Shown here: positions 1 to 14,671 of the stretch, one piece after another
Layout of the letters: the number at the start of each line of letters is the position of its first letter
Position numbering within the stretch: position 1 is the first letter of the stretch
NCBI RefSeq assembly: GCF_014851395.1
Contig: NW_024040152.1
Location: 21,500,644-21,564,643 of the forward strand
Direction: 5' to 3'
From: Micropterus salmoides
Taxonomy: Eukaryota > Chordata > Actinopteri > Centrarchiformes > Centrarchidae
Length of the DNA: 64,000 nt
The notes under the pieces: model-generated
Databases searched by the model: none
What the model was told of the DNA's origin: nothing
What the model saw: the letters and a program-made list of their open reading frames with translations, nothing else
Translations under genes and position numbers: made by a program

Positions 1-1036
1 AGCCCCTTTCAAATGTAATGAACTGACTCAAGATTTATAACATTGTCACATTATATGTACCGCATTTGCACATCATCAATTTACTTGTAAACATACTGGA
101 TTAAATATGGATACATCAACACAAGTTATCTGTTGATCGTTCAGATGTCTTGCAAGTAAAGTTTTCATCAAGTCTGTGACAGATGAGCAGACGCTGCCTC
201 TCACACTGAAACTCACTGCTGATTTCACAGAATTTCCTTCACAAAAAACGTCTTCATCACCTTTTTATGTGTTAAATTGTGAAAATTCTCTAAATCTCTA
301 AACTCTAAACCAATTTAGTGCTTAAGCTTCTGTAAAGTGCGTTTACTTACTGGTCTCTGGTGAGCTGGTTTTACTGATTTGCAGATTTTATTATATATTT
401 TTATTATATATTTTATTATATTTTTTTCTTCTGAGCTTTCTGGCTTTTTCTCAGTTGGAGTAGTGTGTTATGTCTAGTGGTTAAATGTTTGAATTTCAGG
501 TAATCTCGTGTTCGCTGTGGAGAGTAGGTCTTGACTGAACTTCTGGGTCAGTCGGCAGGACAGAACACTGTCACAGAACTCTGGGTGTTCAAGCAGAACT
601 TGTGTTTGCACTAGTGACTGTATTATTTACATTTGCATTTACAAATGAATATAAACAACAAAAATTATATATATGTTTATATTTATGTATATAAGAAAGA
701 AGAAAGAGAGACACCAAAATCAGTTCACCACAAGTGATGCAAGTACTTATTATCTATAGATAGCAGTCAACCACAGATCACAGATGTACTGGCATCCCCC
801 ACCATTTTGTGGGGAGTACCGTGTAACAGTACTATTCCTGGTTAGATTTTCGGATGCTATTCCCCCTTTTCATCCCCACGTTTCCTGTCTCCTCTGTCTA
901 ATTCAAAAATATATTTTGTCATGTAACACTTTTCATAAAGGGTACTAAACAAATACAATCTAGATTAACAAAAACTATGGGTCAGGAGAAAAAAAAAATA
1001 TTGTGATTCATAAGAGGAAAGAAGTAGAGAAACCAG

Positions 1037-1703
1037 CAGGGACGTGCACAGGGGGGTTGCTCTGGTTGCCCGGGCAACTGCCCATTTGCCTTTCCTGACT
1101 CAAGTTGCCCTTCCGAGAAAAAAAATAAAATAAAAAATAATCGCGATCGCAAAGCCTCATTCACTTCCATTCGGGCACCGAAAGTGAAAGTCAGTAGGGG
1201 AAGGGCAAACTCTGTTAAGTGGCTGCACTGCTGCAGCGCTGCCTGCACGTCAGTCGATTCTGTTCCCTACCGGAATTCCTGTTTCCTTCCTTTATGCAAT
1301 CATACTACAACAAATCATGCGTAGTTTTGCCCAGTTACCATACGTGATACGTACCAACAGAAGTGAATACGAGCTAGAAGCGCAACTGAATGTACGGGAA
1401 GCCAAAAGGTTAAAAAAGGATTGTATTTTTTTCCGAAATCTAAGCGTTTTTTATTTAATATTTTATAGAAGCGAGTTTTCCCCATCTGTCAATTCAATCT
1501 AGATTATTTATTTTCAAATAAAAAAAAAAAGGAAAAAATAAAAAAAATAATGATTAAAAAAAACAATAAACAATAATATAAGGAACTCTTTTTCTCATAT
1601 GTATTTTGGTGACATTTATATTGTAATACATTTTGGATACTGTGTTTAGTGCCTTTTTTCAGGTCAGAGCAACTGCCCTTCAAAATTCCTGTGCACGTCC
1701 CTG
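1037..1703. mobile_element. Non-autonomous hAT DNA transposon (MITE)
   Basis: A 667-bp element bounded by perfect 16-bp terminal inverted repeats CAGGGACGTGCACAGG, flanked by the 8-bp direct repeat gaaaccag (1029-1036 and 1704-1711). An 8-bp duplication and CAGGG ends are hallmarks of hAT transposons. No transposase is encoded. The intact duplication suggests a fairly recent insertion. Confidence 0.88.
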
Positions 1704-1844
1704 GAAACCAGGTTTATAACTACAAGCGCTCACTCTGGAGTGTTAGTTACTTTACGCTTTAATTACTTGTTTAATGAAATGTATGGGGGATTGTTCTTAT
1801 GTAGTTTGTATGATGCCTTGTATGATGCCAATATTGTTGTTATA

Positions 1845-1885
1845 CATTCATGCCAATAAAGCTAATTTGAATTGAATTGAACTGA
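1845..1885 (+). repeat. LINE-like 3' tail
   Basis: Sequence with gccaataaagct followed by gaattgaattgaac resembles the 3' ends of teleost non-LTR elements, which end in short tandem (gaatt)n units. Only the tail is recognisable. Confidence 0.4.
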
Positions 1886-2621
1886 GTGCAGATCTTGGCT
1901 GGGTCTGGCTGGGCATGTGTGGATAGTGCAGGACAGGGTAGGGCAGTACAGAGCAGGGTGGTGAATGAAGGTGTAATAATCAGACAGGCGATATTGAGAC
2001 ATACCTTGGACAATTCAAAAACACCAGTGACGTAAAATGTCAGTTTCAAAGTGAAAATGGCAACAAATGAATCTGCCGTCACTAACGTGACTGTCAGTTG
2101 TCCCTAGCAGAAACAAGACTCCAAACTAAAGCATACTATAACACATTTCAAGTTAGTTTAACTTGGAAATGCAATTTCATCTGCCTCCTTAAAAAAGGCT
2201 GGTCAACTCATCATGAAGAATGCTTTTGTTTCAACTCACAAATTAAGGTTCATAAAGTTGATATAACTATAGTGTTCTAGTTGTCTCAACGTTGTTTTTT
2301 TACAACTTGTTTCAACTTCATACTTTTGAGTTTAAACAAATAATTATTTAAATTTATTAATGCAGAATAACTAGTCTTACCGACATACATTTCTGCATTA
2401 TTCCAGCTCACAGTTAGAGTTAAAACAACTTAACTACATTATACTACTTTCCATTTCAAGTTAAAAGGATTTAAATTCCAAATTTGTTTCAATTTACATG
2501 TAAAAGGCCATTGTCAGGTACACACTCTAATGGTGGCACTACTTTTTCCTTGTTACCACAAAAGTATTTGGGTTGGAATTTGAATATATGAGGTATCTGC
2601 AGTGTAAAAATATATATATAG

Positions 2622-2925
2622 TAGAGATGAACGAGTACACCACTATCGTATCTGTAAAATTATTTGTATCTATAGCCGGAATGGGCAGAGCTTAACCTGG
2701 ATGTGGGGGGACTAACTGGATGTTAGTTATTTAAGCCTGAAATTGGTATGGGTTAATCAGAAGTTCTTTATTTATTAGAAAAGTATTTACAGAATATCCT
2801 TAGAATTCAGCTTCAAAGCAATATTTTGATTATAATAGTAAGTGAACAATAATCTGATGATACTCATACTTGTAAAAAAGTATCTGCAGCAGATACTCGT
2901 TTCAATTGAGTACTCACTCAACCCT
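2622..2925. mobile_element. Possible decayed hAT-like MITE
   Basis: The ends agagatgaacgagtac and, on the other strand, agggttgagtgagtac are similar inverted repeats about 300 bp apart. No clear target duplication is seen. Low-confidence call from end similarity alone. Confidence 0.35.
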
Positions 2926-4839
2926 GATAAATAGTCAATAATGTCCATGTTTTAACTTTGCCATGGTTTAAAGAGGTTTCTAATAAACTGAAAAGACACA
3001 GCAACTAGGCTATTTTTTTCTCTTGCTCCCATCCTCACACACCCGCCATTTTTTTCAACTGATAAATTACATACTCAAGTTCGATCAACACATATCTGAC
3101 AAAAGTCTACTAAAACTTGTTAAATCTCTTTAAGTTAAAAAGAAAACGTAAGTGGACATTACTAAATGGGGCTGTAATGATTTACAGTGCAGCTGTTGAT
3201 GTGCAATGTCAGCAGTCAATGGCAGTATAAAATAGAGTAGTCAGTAAAAAAGAGTTTTCAAACAATCTAAATCACAGAGGTCCTTGAACATTCAGTCAGA
3301 AATGTACACAAATATTAGGCTGATGGTTCCAGTAGAATGCGAAATTAGCTGAAGATTGATAGTCACACAATATACAGCTACAATATATTAAAAGGAAACT
3401 TAAAGGGGCTATATGTAGTTTTCAATAAATCACTTAATACATCAAATTTTTACTTCCTTTTTGTCAATGGGCGCAGACCTCTCTTAGAAATGAAGCACAT
3501 CTGTTTTCTCTGTTGCTTGCATCAGCCATTGTTCTGCTTTTAATGTGAGGACACTGGGTCCGGATGTAGCCCTGTGTGCGCTCCCGAGCCTCTCTCAGAC
3601 TACAGCGACAACACCGCAGCTAACAACATGCTGTCCACTAACACCACAAAACAACCTGCTCCCAGCACAACATAAACTCCACATAAGGATAGAAAACAAC
3701 AATAAAGTTTTTACGTGCTGAAGCCCATCAGACCAAACAAAATTCACATGATATCCGTGAAAAGAGTGAACATCAGAAAGGCTGGAAAAACACAGAGATC
3801 CACATTACTTCACCAACTAACACAACCCACATTACTATCCTGTGTACCACCAGTATTATGTCAAAGTATTGACTTAACCTGCAAGAAAGGATGTAACAGT
3901 AAAAAGCAAATGGGAGCGATTTGTTTATAACGTTAGCCTACAGTGATATAAGGCAGGAGCGGCCAGCTAACGCTACATTAGCTCGGACCTGCCGCTGCTT
4001 CATAACGTTAAATTTAGATTTATTGTCTTTTTACCAATACCCAGGTACACAGCTTCTCCACTGTCTCAGTCGTGTAACTAACATGACCCACATAATATAC
4101 AATACTGCAACAAAACAGCGATAACAACACAGAGGAAGAGCCTTCCGCTAACGTTACAATGATGTTACTTACTGCGGTCTAACCGTTAAAAAGTGTGAAC
4201 ACAATCTGATTTATAATATTCAATCTAGCTCACTAAACGTTTCATTATCATCCAATACATTTAGCTGTGTTGACATTTCTGAGCCTCAGAAATGATACAC
4301 AGATAGTAATGTTAGCCTACTGAAAAGCAGCAAGCGAGTTAATGCCGATGTATCACATCAGCTAAATGCAGGAAAGGTAACGTTATTATGTAATGAGCAT
4401 GGATTAGTTCAACCTCAAGCAGCTGAAAAAATATTTCTGTAATGTTGCAGTGGTAGTTTACCTTAGTTTCCAGCATGTTGTGTCTCTTCCTGTCTCTGTG
4501 TAGCCGTTGTCATACTGCCTTTTTTCCCCGGAGTATTGTGCCAATAAGCTGGTGTCTCACTGTGCTGTATGAAAGGTACGAAGCCGGTGTTGATCTGCCT
4601 CTGAGCAGGGAACGTTTAAGTAACAGAGCCTGAACATGTCTGCAAATCCACAGTCAGTGCCAGTGTTTTGTGTCAGTGTTTTATTTTTATTGCATTGGCT
4701 TGGTTCTTTTTTTAAATTTAGCCCTTTATTATATGTATGCAGGAATGTTTTTTTCATTTAGTAAAGCACTTTCTAATAGTATTTGGAAAAGCTGGTTTAA
4801 TAAAGCTTGTTATTTTTATAACTTGTATTTTAGTGGCCT

Positions 4840-4841
<2 letters not shown>

Positions 4842-4881
<40 letters not shown>

Positions 4882-4898
4882 TGTGTGTAGTGTGTGTA
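4842..4898 (+). repeat. (TG)n microsatellite
   Basis: About 28 TG units with one TATG interruption near 4874. Confidence 0.95.
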
Positions 4899-5335
4899 TA
4901 CTCCTGGATGTCATTGTGTAGTACAGAATGCTCCTATTTACAGCAGGGATGGAAACATGTGGTAATAATGGTGACATTTACCACTCAAAATTCTTAGTAT
5001 TTCTAATATATATATATAGATTTCCTTGATTTCAGACAGAGGTGGACTAAAAGCAGCTTCTCATCTCTAGCATGGTGACCGTCTGAAATGAACTCACTGG
5101 CAGGTTTTATCACTTGTAGATAGGTGGCTAATTAAGCCTGTGTTAATGTTGATTTATTTTAAAACCATCTCTGGTAATGTTGGCACGATGTGCAGGATGT
5201 AACCCACCAAGTTTAAATTCTAAATGGCAATGTTTCAAACTTCTGTTAATAAAAATTACATGAAACTGAATTTGGTTTTTAGTGTTTTTCTTAAATACAA
5301 TAACTCATCTTTACATGTGTGTGTGTGTTTGTCAG

Positions 5336-5485
5336 TTCCAGGACCACTTTTGGAGACAACAGTGGGTGAAGATGTGAACACCATGCTCCTCCTGAATCTA
5401 CTAAGTGGGACGGAGTACAGTGTTCAAGTGACGGCTTCCTACCCGACAGGACAAAGTGAACCACTGCTAGTAAATGCAAAGACAT
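5336..5485 (+). CDS. col14a1: col14a1 exon: second half of an FN3 domain
   Basis: 150-nt exon in phase 1 at both ends. It reads PGPLLETTVGEDVNTMLLLN, then LLSGTEYSVQVTASYPTG, which is the typical FN3 pattern L..L.pgTeY.v.V.a.y..G followed by a closing KT. The acceptor is gtttgtcag after a short TG run; the donor is t|gtaagc. The first half of this FN3 domain was not found between 1 and 5335, so its exon is probably upstream of the window. Confidence 0.9.
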
Positions 5486-8400
5486 GTAAGCATCATTATC
5501 ATACACCTGCAAAGACCATTCATACATTGTTGGAAAAATGAGTAGTAAATGGGATATGATATCAGATTTTATTTGCATGACTGTAAATAGAATAGGCTGT
5601 CTTACATTTAGTTTGCTTAAGTTGGTTTGTTGAAGTTAATAAGAAAAAAACAGATGCAAAATTTTAATTGAGCTTTCCCAGATGATAACCTAATTAACTT
5701 TTGGAAAGTCATACCAAATTTCAAAATGAGTCAATCCAAAATGAGCCCTAATGCGGACTATACTTCACCTTACAGTCTAAATTTGTCACAAAAGACAGTG
5801 TGAACATCAGAAAGAGGAAGCAGCAGCTGAAAGAAAAGAAAAAGTGTGAAAGGTGCAACACGCGTTTTAACTGCCTGCTGATAACGAATGCTTTAATTTC
5901 CATTAAGACTTTAGCAAACAGACAGATACACAGAAGCATATTAATATTTCTTAGTCAGCCAGTGTGAACAATCCTTTTTGCATATAGATTTGGTATAAGT
6001 AGGTGCAGTAAGACCTAATGCAACGTCGCTTTCATCTAAAACAAATAGACTGTCAGGAGAAAGGAGAAAGAGAGATTAACTGGTGATACAGAGAGAGAGA
6101 GAAAGAGAGAGAAAGAAGAAAAGTGTATGTAGTGTAGATATCTGTGTGGGTGCATGTGCATGCATCTGTTTGTGCATTCTTTCTTTGAAATACTCTCAGA
6201 ATAGTGTCACTGTCAATCACCAAACAGTCATGTTGTCTTTTTGGCTTACTACCATTCAGTGTGTATGTGTGTGCGTGTGTGGTTTTAAGGAAACTGCTGT
6301 ATCATCCCCTTCTTTAAAATCTACTGTTGTTTTTCGGGCCTACTGTCTGATTGGCCAGAAGGGACTCACCAAATAGGGGGTGACATCGCATGGGATGAAA
6401 ACAAACATACTGTCATGAATTTCTGGTGCACATTAATGCACACAGCAAAAAGAGATTTTTGCTTTTTTCTTGAAAAGCTATTTCCCTTAACTTTAGAGGA
6501 AAATATAGAGAACCAAAATCTACGGATGGAAATTAGCTTGTAGCTACAATCTGACATGTTTACATGCATGTATTCCATGTTTGTTCATTAACATGTACTG
6601 TCCCAGTTAAATAAAATGTAAGGACTAAATGTGGAGTGATTAATAGATTTATAATCAACAATTAAAGCGGATTTCTTTTGATACACAGATTACTTATCAA
6701 TTTGTGCTGCAGTAATATGCTGTCTTTCATTTGTTCATTAATCATCCCCCTGTTGGATGAGTGACAACTCCCTCATGCCTTCCTGTCACTATACAGCTCT
6801 CATCATGAAAGATCATTTCATAAGGAGAGAAAGATTAAATATGAGGCATTGACATGTAGATTTATCAGCCCTCCATATTTAAACTTTACACCCTGTCCCT
6901 GGTGTGGCACTTTAGGTTGTTGCCTCTATCTCACCTATATTTTGCTCTACATAAACTCCATTTCAAGTACAAAAAATCTGGAAATACATTTTTGGATTTT
7001 CAGTCATTTACGCACTTTTCTAGTCCTATTTGTGCCCATTATTTGTTACATTTTTTTGTATTTTGGCAGGGGGACATAAAACAGGACTCATCACCAATAT
7101 TCAGCAGAAAACATATTCTCTATCAGATGCAAGTAATTCACAGTGCACTGATACATTTTAGATGTACCAGATTTTCCCATAATACACAGGGCATATTTAA
7201 GCTCATTATCCATATTTGTACTCTACAGTGGAGGAATTCTGATTTATTAAGGGGGATGCATTCAGTCATTTGTCATTTTAATAAGGGAGATGCCGTAACA
7301 TATTTCCCTGGGTACACTGCATTCATTACAATCTTACCATGGGCGCCAACTGGCATGTTTGCATCAATAAATTGCACATACTAGCATATAGCATAAAAAC
7401 GTAATTATTGGTACCTTGAGAACCATTGAATGAAATCAAACTGTTTCCCCCAAATGAAGTTTTATGTGGTTTGTATTGGGGTGCAGGCACTAGCTGTAGA
7501 GTAAAGAATTAATTTTCCTCTGAACCACTGAAGGGTGCTCAGTCAATCAGGTCTCAAGAATTAGCACAATGTTGTAAAATGGGAATGCCGTAATATGTTT
7601 TTTCAACAACAGAAAGTAAGTGAAAGTTGAACTGTGAGACGGGAAACAGGCTGAAGTTGAAAGAAGAAAAAGTATAGTGGAAACTAGGGTGGGGGTTTGG
7701 AGGTTGGGAAGGCAGATGGGTGCAAATATTTGGCTTCAAGTCTGGCAACCTCAACTCTCTCTCTCACACACACAGAGGTAATTTCTGACTGATTGCAGTA
7801 TCTCCATATGGTTTCCCATGGTTTATATCCATAGTACACATTTTATTTTGACCTTTGGATAATTTAAATGCTACCACCTCCTCAGTTCCCTCACCTTTTT
7901 GTACTTTTTATATTTACTCTCCCCTTCTCTAATTATATATCCTTCTTTGTCCAAGTTTCGTGTTTTTTTCGAAGTTTAAACCTGTCTTTGCATACTTCCA
8001 CTTAAGCCTGGTAGTGTACTCCATCTCAGCAAAACGCATTTGATGTGTTCTTAGACTTGTGCTGATTATTGCAAAATATAAAAGTGTCATCAGACGTGTC
8101 TCAGACGTCCCTCAAAACAGGAAACAAAGTCAAAGTTATCCAAAAACAAATAAAATTGTGGAATAATATGCAAACGTTTCATATGGCTTTTGTTTGGAGT
8201 AAGCTGCCATCCTTATACAGTTTCTTATTGTCTGTACACGTGCGCCTAAACAAATATTAAAAACATATGTCTGTATTCATGTGACAACATGTGCGTTTGT
8301 ACATGCTAGTGTGCTTTTTGCACATCTTTGTTTATGAGAGTGAGTTTGTGTGTGCTTTGCATATTATTGAATGCAATGATGGGTTGTCATATGCATTATT

Positions 8401-11400
8401 CACTAGTATTTAAAACAAGGCACCTGCCATATGGTCCCAGCATAAAATATCCATTTACTATCCAAATTTATTTTTATACCGTCAGCAAATTCCGTTAACA
8501 AGGGGAAAAACGAGTGAAAGGGTAAGAGAGAGAAAGAGAGAGATTGGGAGGGAGGGAGAGGAACAACGAGAGAGTAACTCCTGGGAGGATTGCTTGCTTA
8601 TGGTACACTGAAATCTCACAACCAAACAAGCTTCAGATATTTAAATTGCTCTTGGTGTTTTGCATTTTGCTGCATCATGCCTCATTGTTCCCCCACAAGA
8701 CAGTTAAACACCAAGCCTGACTAATTGTGTTACTTTATGATTTGTCCTAACATATGCCCTAGAAGTGAATGTAGTAACTGGAACTGTCAGGATAGATACA
8801 TTCCCACCATTTACACTTAATATTATTGGTACATTGTTAATCTCTTAAGCTATCAGAAGACAAAAACAGAGATGTGTGCTATTTGTGTATTTGATGCATA
8901 ATACAGACAATGTAGCTCTAACTCTATCTTTAGCCTAAACCCAACCTTAATGCTGACTGTTCAGATTGAGCTCTACACTACTTTGTGCACTATTATTAGT
9001 CAATCAGTCAAAGTTTTGGTGACACATTATAAAATATGTATTTGATATGAAGTTGCATATAACCATTACTATTTCTCTCTGAACAACCAAAGTGACGTGT
9101 AGTTTACTTAATCATATGTGTCTGCAGCACAATGAATAAGAATCAGAGTTTACTTCATGAGTATACTGTAGTTTGGTGCAGACTTAGTTGCCTACATTAT
9201 TCATAGCTTGAGCAAACCCAGCCATAGTGCTATATGGATGGGTGTCTGAGTCTCTCCCGGTTGGAGTCTTGGGTGAAGTGGGAGAAGGAGCTGGGTGGTG
9301 GATTGTTTTTACCAGACGAGAGACAATAAGGAAAAACCCTGGTTAGGTCAGAAAATGTGTTTTGTCAGAAACCAATATTTTTTTCAATACTGTAAAACAT
9401 TACTTATAACTTACAATGTACATTACTGCAAGCCATTCAAAAGGATAATAATCAAAAGTGACCATTTTATCAGACTTTTACTTTGATGTTCTGCTTCATG
9501 TTTTTATTTGTTTGGGAGAAAATACTTGGCTATTGATTGTAGTGCTGCTGATTGTTGCACAATGTTCATGTGTCATTTGATAGATTTTGTAATTAAATGT
9601 AATTCTCTTAGAGATGTCTTGTCTGTACAGTAATTTGTAATCAACAGACAAAGTTTTTTTTTTGTGTGATTGCACATAGAACATCAGTGAGTCTTACATG
9701 AAAACAGGAATTTAAAAAATAGATGCTGAATCTGATCTTACTCTCTGTCTCTAGTGTTCCTCGGTGTCTCTGGCTTGTCAACCTACCAGGTGCGTCCCAA
9801 CAGCATTTGTGTCCAGTGGCAGCCTCTTCTACATGCCACGTTATACAGTCTTCATACAGTCCACACTCAGTAAGTTAATGACAGTGTTTGGGTTTGTGTT
9901 TCTCATCTGTATTCTCAAAGGTGGTGAAAAGTGAGTTAATTTCTTGATTTAATGCTTTTATAAGTTTTGCCTTTGACACCAGACAGGCAGCTCAATCCAA
10001 GCAGACTGACTTATCTGTTCTGACTTCAAAATAAGCGTAACTTCATCATTGTGCTAAAATGTGGTCCGAATTGCACCTTTTAACTGCTGTTTGGAAAAAA
10101 AACTACTAATGAAAAAAGTTACATTCAGACAACGTTTTCAGAAACAAGTAGAAATCCTTGAAAAAATGCATGTACACAGGCAACAGTTTTCTGTTTTCAC
10201 CAACATTTCAGTGTGCACCTGCAGTCATCCCAACATGTTTCATCATGGCTTTTGCCAGTTAAGTGACTGGAATACAATTCAGTCAATAAATCAAATGTTT
10301 TACTACAGATCTGATATTTGGTTAGGTGGCTGGATTTAACTTCAAATTCGGAATATGTTACCTTATAGATTTACAGTCTGTCCTCATGAAAATGTCTCCT
10401 CTGTTTATTATTAACACAAAGACGAGTCAGCTCAGGACTGGTTGGATGTGTGTGTTGGTTACATATACCTTTCACAGTCATCTGGATTCATATTGATATG
10501 AGCCTCTGTGGAAATAAGACTTATATATTTCTGTCATTGCAAAGGATATTCATAAATCTCTCTGTTTGCTGAAAGGAAGGGAGATATGATATGAATGCGT
10601 ATGGGAGGAAACCGCTTGAGAATTGCCCATGTTATTGTGTCAAAAATAAAACAAATAAAGACACCGAATATGACCTAAAGAAGCTGTTTAATGCACAGCT
10701 CATTTACGTTAATACCTGGAAAAAGGGAGAGAGAGGAAGAAATGAAGGAGGGAACAAAGGAAGGAGCTCTTAAAAAGAAAGAAGTAAACTCTCATAATAT
10801 CTACCAGAAACTAGTTTAATCAAATCACTATTCAAAACATCTATTTAAACCTCACCTTTGTTACATTTGTCCCATTGAATCAAATGTCGAAAATATAAAA
10901 CCCTTAATAAAACCACTGTACATTTGTCCTTTCGACAAGAGAGTATTTTGGAGCTGGTCCACTCACAGTGAACAGCTTCAAGTTCAAGTTTTATTTTTAT
11001 TTGTCCTCAGAGGGCCGTTGGTTGTGCAGCACAGGTTCGTATTAAATCGACAGTAAAAAATAACACAGTTGAAACAGTGACAATAAAGATATTTTTCTTT
11101 ATAGCCGTATGCTTATTCTTTCGATTATTTATCTGTCCATGAGAAAATCTTTTCCTAAGTTTATTTTTAAATGTCAGCATATGTTAAAAGGTCACATAGG
11201 AAACAGAATCAGGCACAGTGGCGATGGGTTTTTTTTTTTTTTTACTTTACCTCTGAGATGATAATAATAATGAGAAAAGAGATATGGGGACATGGCAATA
11301 CTTAATAAGTCTTCATAATGATAGGTATGGGGCCATCCTCATTTCTTTCAGTGAGTCCACTGTGTTGGTGCAGTGGGAGATCATGTCATACACAGCTCAG

Positions 11401-14400
11401 GAAAGAAAATGGAAGAAACAGAAAGATGGCTTGGCTCAATACTTTCTGTGGCACAATAAAATGTCATCCAATGTACTTAATGTGCAAGTCTGAAAGTTGT
11501 ACAAACTGGGGTTAAAATAACCAACTGTAGGCCATCTACCTATAAAAGAGCTTTCTTGTAATCCTTCTGTTGCCCACAAAGTAGTACTTGGTTTAAAAAG
11601 TTAAACCAGGAATAGTGACATGACACTTTCAGTCTTTACGCTAAGCTATGCTAAGCTAAGCTAAGCTAAAATAAGTTAAGCTAATCATCTTCTGGCTTTA
11701 GCTTCTTAGTGTGTAGATTTAAAAAAAGGCAAAATGTTCCTTTAAAATACATTTTCTGCCTTTTCTCTTGTTGAAATCTGCAAACTGTGAAAGAAATGTA
11801 CTTTCACCAGAGTTGAGCATTTTGAAAAATAAGTTAATTTATTTCAATTATGCTATTCATTATTCGGTTGTGTCGCACAGGTGTGTCCACACCGTATTGC
11901 TTAGGCGTGTCAGTGAGGCAGCACGCACAATATTAAGGCGATGACAGAGCCACACCTGAATTGAAAATGGTTAATATGTTAGCTCTGTTTTAAAATGACT
12001 TTTCCAGACAGGGTTCCAGTTGATGGTTGGAGTTAGGTTGATTAAAATAAATGGGAAGCTGGAGCGCTAGCTAGGAAATGTAGAGATTAGAGACATGAAT
12101 AAACCTGCTTCCACTTGAAGGACCATGCACAGTAAGTGATGTGTGTGTTCACCTTTCACTGTCTTTTACTATCAGAGAAATGACAGCAAAATGAGAAATC
12201 TTCCTTCCCACCTGTACTTTTTTATTTTTTATCTCCTGTCTGAGCAGTGACTGGAATTGAGAGATTTGGTTTAATCCAATCAGAGCCAACCAGTAGCTAA
12301 AACACCTTCTCAGATGGAGAAGGTTTTCCTAAACTTTCTTATCTATGGCTGTTTCTTGTGTGTGTGGTGGGGGAGCTAATTTCTCACTCCCCAAGATGAG
12401 ACACATTAGGAAACAGATTTGGACTAATAAAACTGACAAATGGCAGCTATTAATATATGTGTATGTGCACTTCCAGTTTGTCCATTTTTGGTTGCCAACA
12501 TTATTTCTTTTCTGTGATGCTGTCCCTCTGCCGCTTTCTAATATAAACACTAAATTGAAAGTGTTTGCAGTCTGCAATCTGGAGGAAATTGATGAAAGAA
12601 GTCAATAATGTGATTCTTCTTCGGTGGATATAATGATGGTTTCCACTGTGATTTTAACTGCAGAATTGTCTAGTTACTTTTTGGTGCACTAGTACAGCTG
12701 CAGTTTGTCACCTTGCTTTATTTTACGTTAGATTTTACATTCATTTGTGATAAATCAGCCAGAGATTGGATGAATTGATGCACTACAGACTTTCATGTAT
12801 CAAATAAGACATGAAGCTTACCAAGATGAGCTGAAAACTGATATATGTATAAATTGATATTTACCTGTATATCCTACCGTCTGTTACCCTAAAATAAGGT
12901 ATTAAAATTGTTGTTATTAATAATTATTTTTACTTGTTGCAGATACTCCAATACTACAGTTGAAAAGCAAGATTGTCACATCAAGTTTGAATTTCCAGAC
13001 GACCTGACCGGGTCTGTGCATGGTGGTGAATGAGTGCTACTTCTGTACTTCAGCTGCTAATCTTTAATGTGCCCTTGAACATGAGACCTTGCATCCTGAC
13101 TGCTCCAATAAAGCTGCTTAGTATCCAACTCTGACATAAAGTGATTACTTAGCAGCTCCCAGGCTCGACAATAATGCCGAACATGGCTGAAAAAGAGGAA
13201 ATGTGCTCCGCAAATACAGTTAATTTGAAACAGGTGCTTTAGTAGGATTTGAGCCTGATTTTATTTCTGTCGATCTGAAACTTCATCCTTTTTTTGTTTG
13301 TTTGTTTTGTTTTTTACTTGCAGATGGTCAGAAGCAGGAAGTCAGCCTGGGAGGTGGTGCTTCCCGACAGTGCTTCTATGACCTCACTCCAAGCAGCCAA
13401 TACCAGATCAGCGTTCACACCCAGCTGCAGGAAATGGAGGGACCTTCTGTTTCCATCACTGACATGACATGTATGTCTCAAATGTTTTATATAAGGAAGT
13501 TAACTCTCACTCAACCCTTTTTCCATTTTTTTTACCCATGTCTTGCCCATTCACCCCTCCCTCCTTCTTAGTTCCCATTGAATCCTTAAAATCTCTCTTT
13601 ACTTCTCATTCTCCATCTGTCCCGCCTGTTAGCCACCTTCTGCCATGCAACTGTCTCTCCTCTGCAACCTTCTCTTCTTCAGTTCATTGGTCAGCTGAGG
13701 AGGTGAGGTGATCCTCACAGCTGCAGGGACAAGGAGGGCTCAGCTTACAACCAGGCTTATAGATATATGGATAGATACGTATGGTCTCAGATACAGATAG
13801 ATAGATTCCCCACAAATTATGTTGTTGATCCACAGATTTTAAGTAGACACCTGTGATTAAATTCAACAGGAAGCTCAACCATTTGATTAAGCAACAGTTA
13901 TGGGTCCATTGACAAGTGAGCTGAAGTGTTAAGATAAAATAAAGTAGGAAAACTACCAGACAATATACTCACTTATGTCCAGTTTTTGAATTTTTACTTC
14001 AGTAAAAGTATTGGGAGGAAAACCAACACGTTACTGTGAAAGCCAGAGAAACATTTTTTTCATGAAGTATGTACCTCTTCTGTGGGCAGTCGCTGATGTT
14101 TCCAGGATGATTTACTTGCTGTACTTTAGGTTGACAGAACCCACTGTTTCTGCAAAGTAATTGGCTTGGCACTGAGGCATACCTTAACCCGGGGCTGTTT
14201 TGACACTAAAAAAACAGCCTCTGGTCAGACAGATAGTAGACTGATGAAAATAGCCCTATTTGCTGTCCCCAACTTATAGAATGAAGGTAGAGAGATATGT
14301 AGAAAGAACAAAGAAAGATTTTTAAGTTTGATTGCTGTCATTCAGAGACGGAAAGAAAGATGGACAGAGCAAAACACAGCAGTTGGATTGTTCATGTATA

Positions 14401-14631
14401 CGTAGATTGTAAAGACAGATTGCTAGAAATTTGTCTATGTAAAGGTCAAGATCTCAGGTGTAGGAGGGAAGAAGAGGATTAGGAAACTTTCAGCTTAATA
14501 GAAACAGGCCACTGCTGTCTCTCAATGGGCCAGCCTATTGACTGTGTTTGTGTATGTGTGTGGTCGGCAGATAAACCCCATGATGATGACACTTGTCACT
14601 GCCATCATGATCGATGACCTTGTCATGTTTC

Positions 14632-14671
<40 letters not shown>

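Larger units (their letters stand above)
1..5335. other. Non-coding: upstream intron of col14a1
   Basis: No exon was recognised here. It holds the hAT MITE at 1037-1703, a LINE-like tail near 1845-1885, a hAT-like remnant at 2622-2925, a TTAA-started repeat from about 3400, and a (TG)n tract at 4842-4898. The remainder is AT-rich unique-looking sequence. Confidence 0.6.

Noticed and set aside
4670..4997. Open frames with CVCVCV runs
   Set aside because: They are translations of the TG microsatellite; the same applies near 14640, 31160, 33370, 61010 and the other TG tracts.
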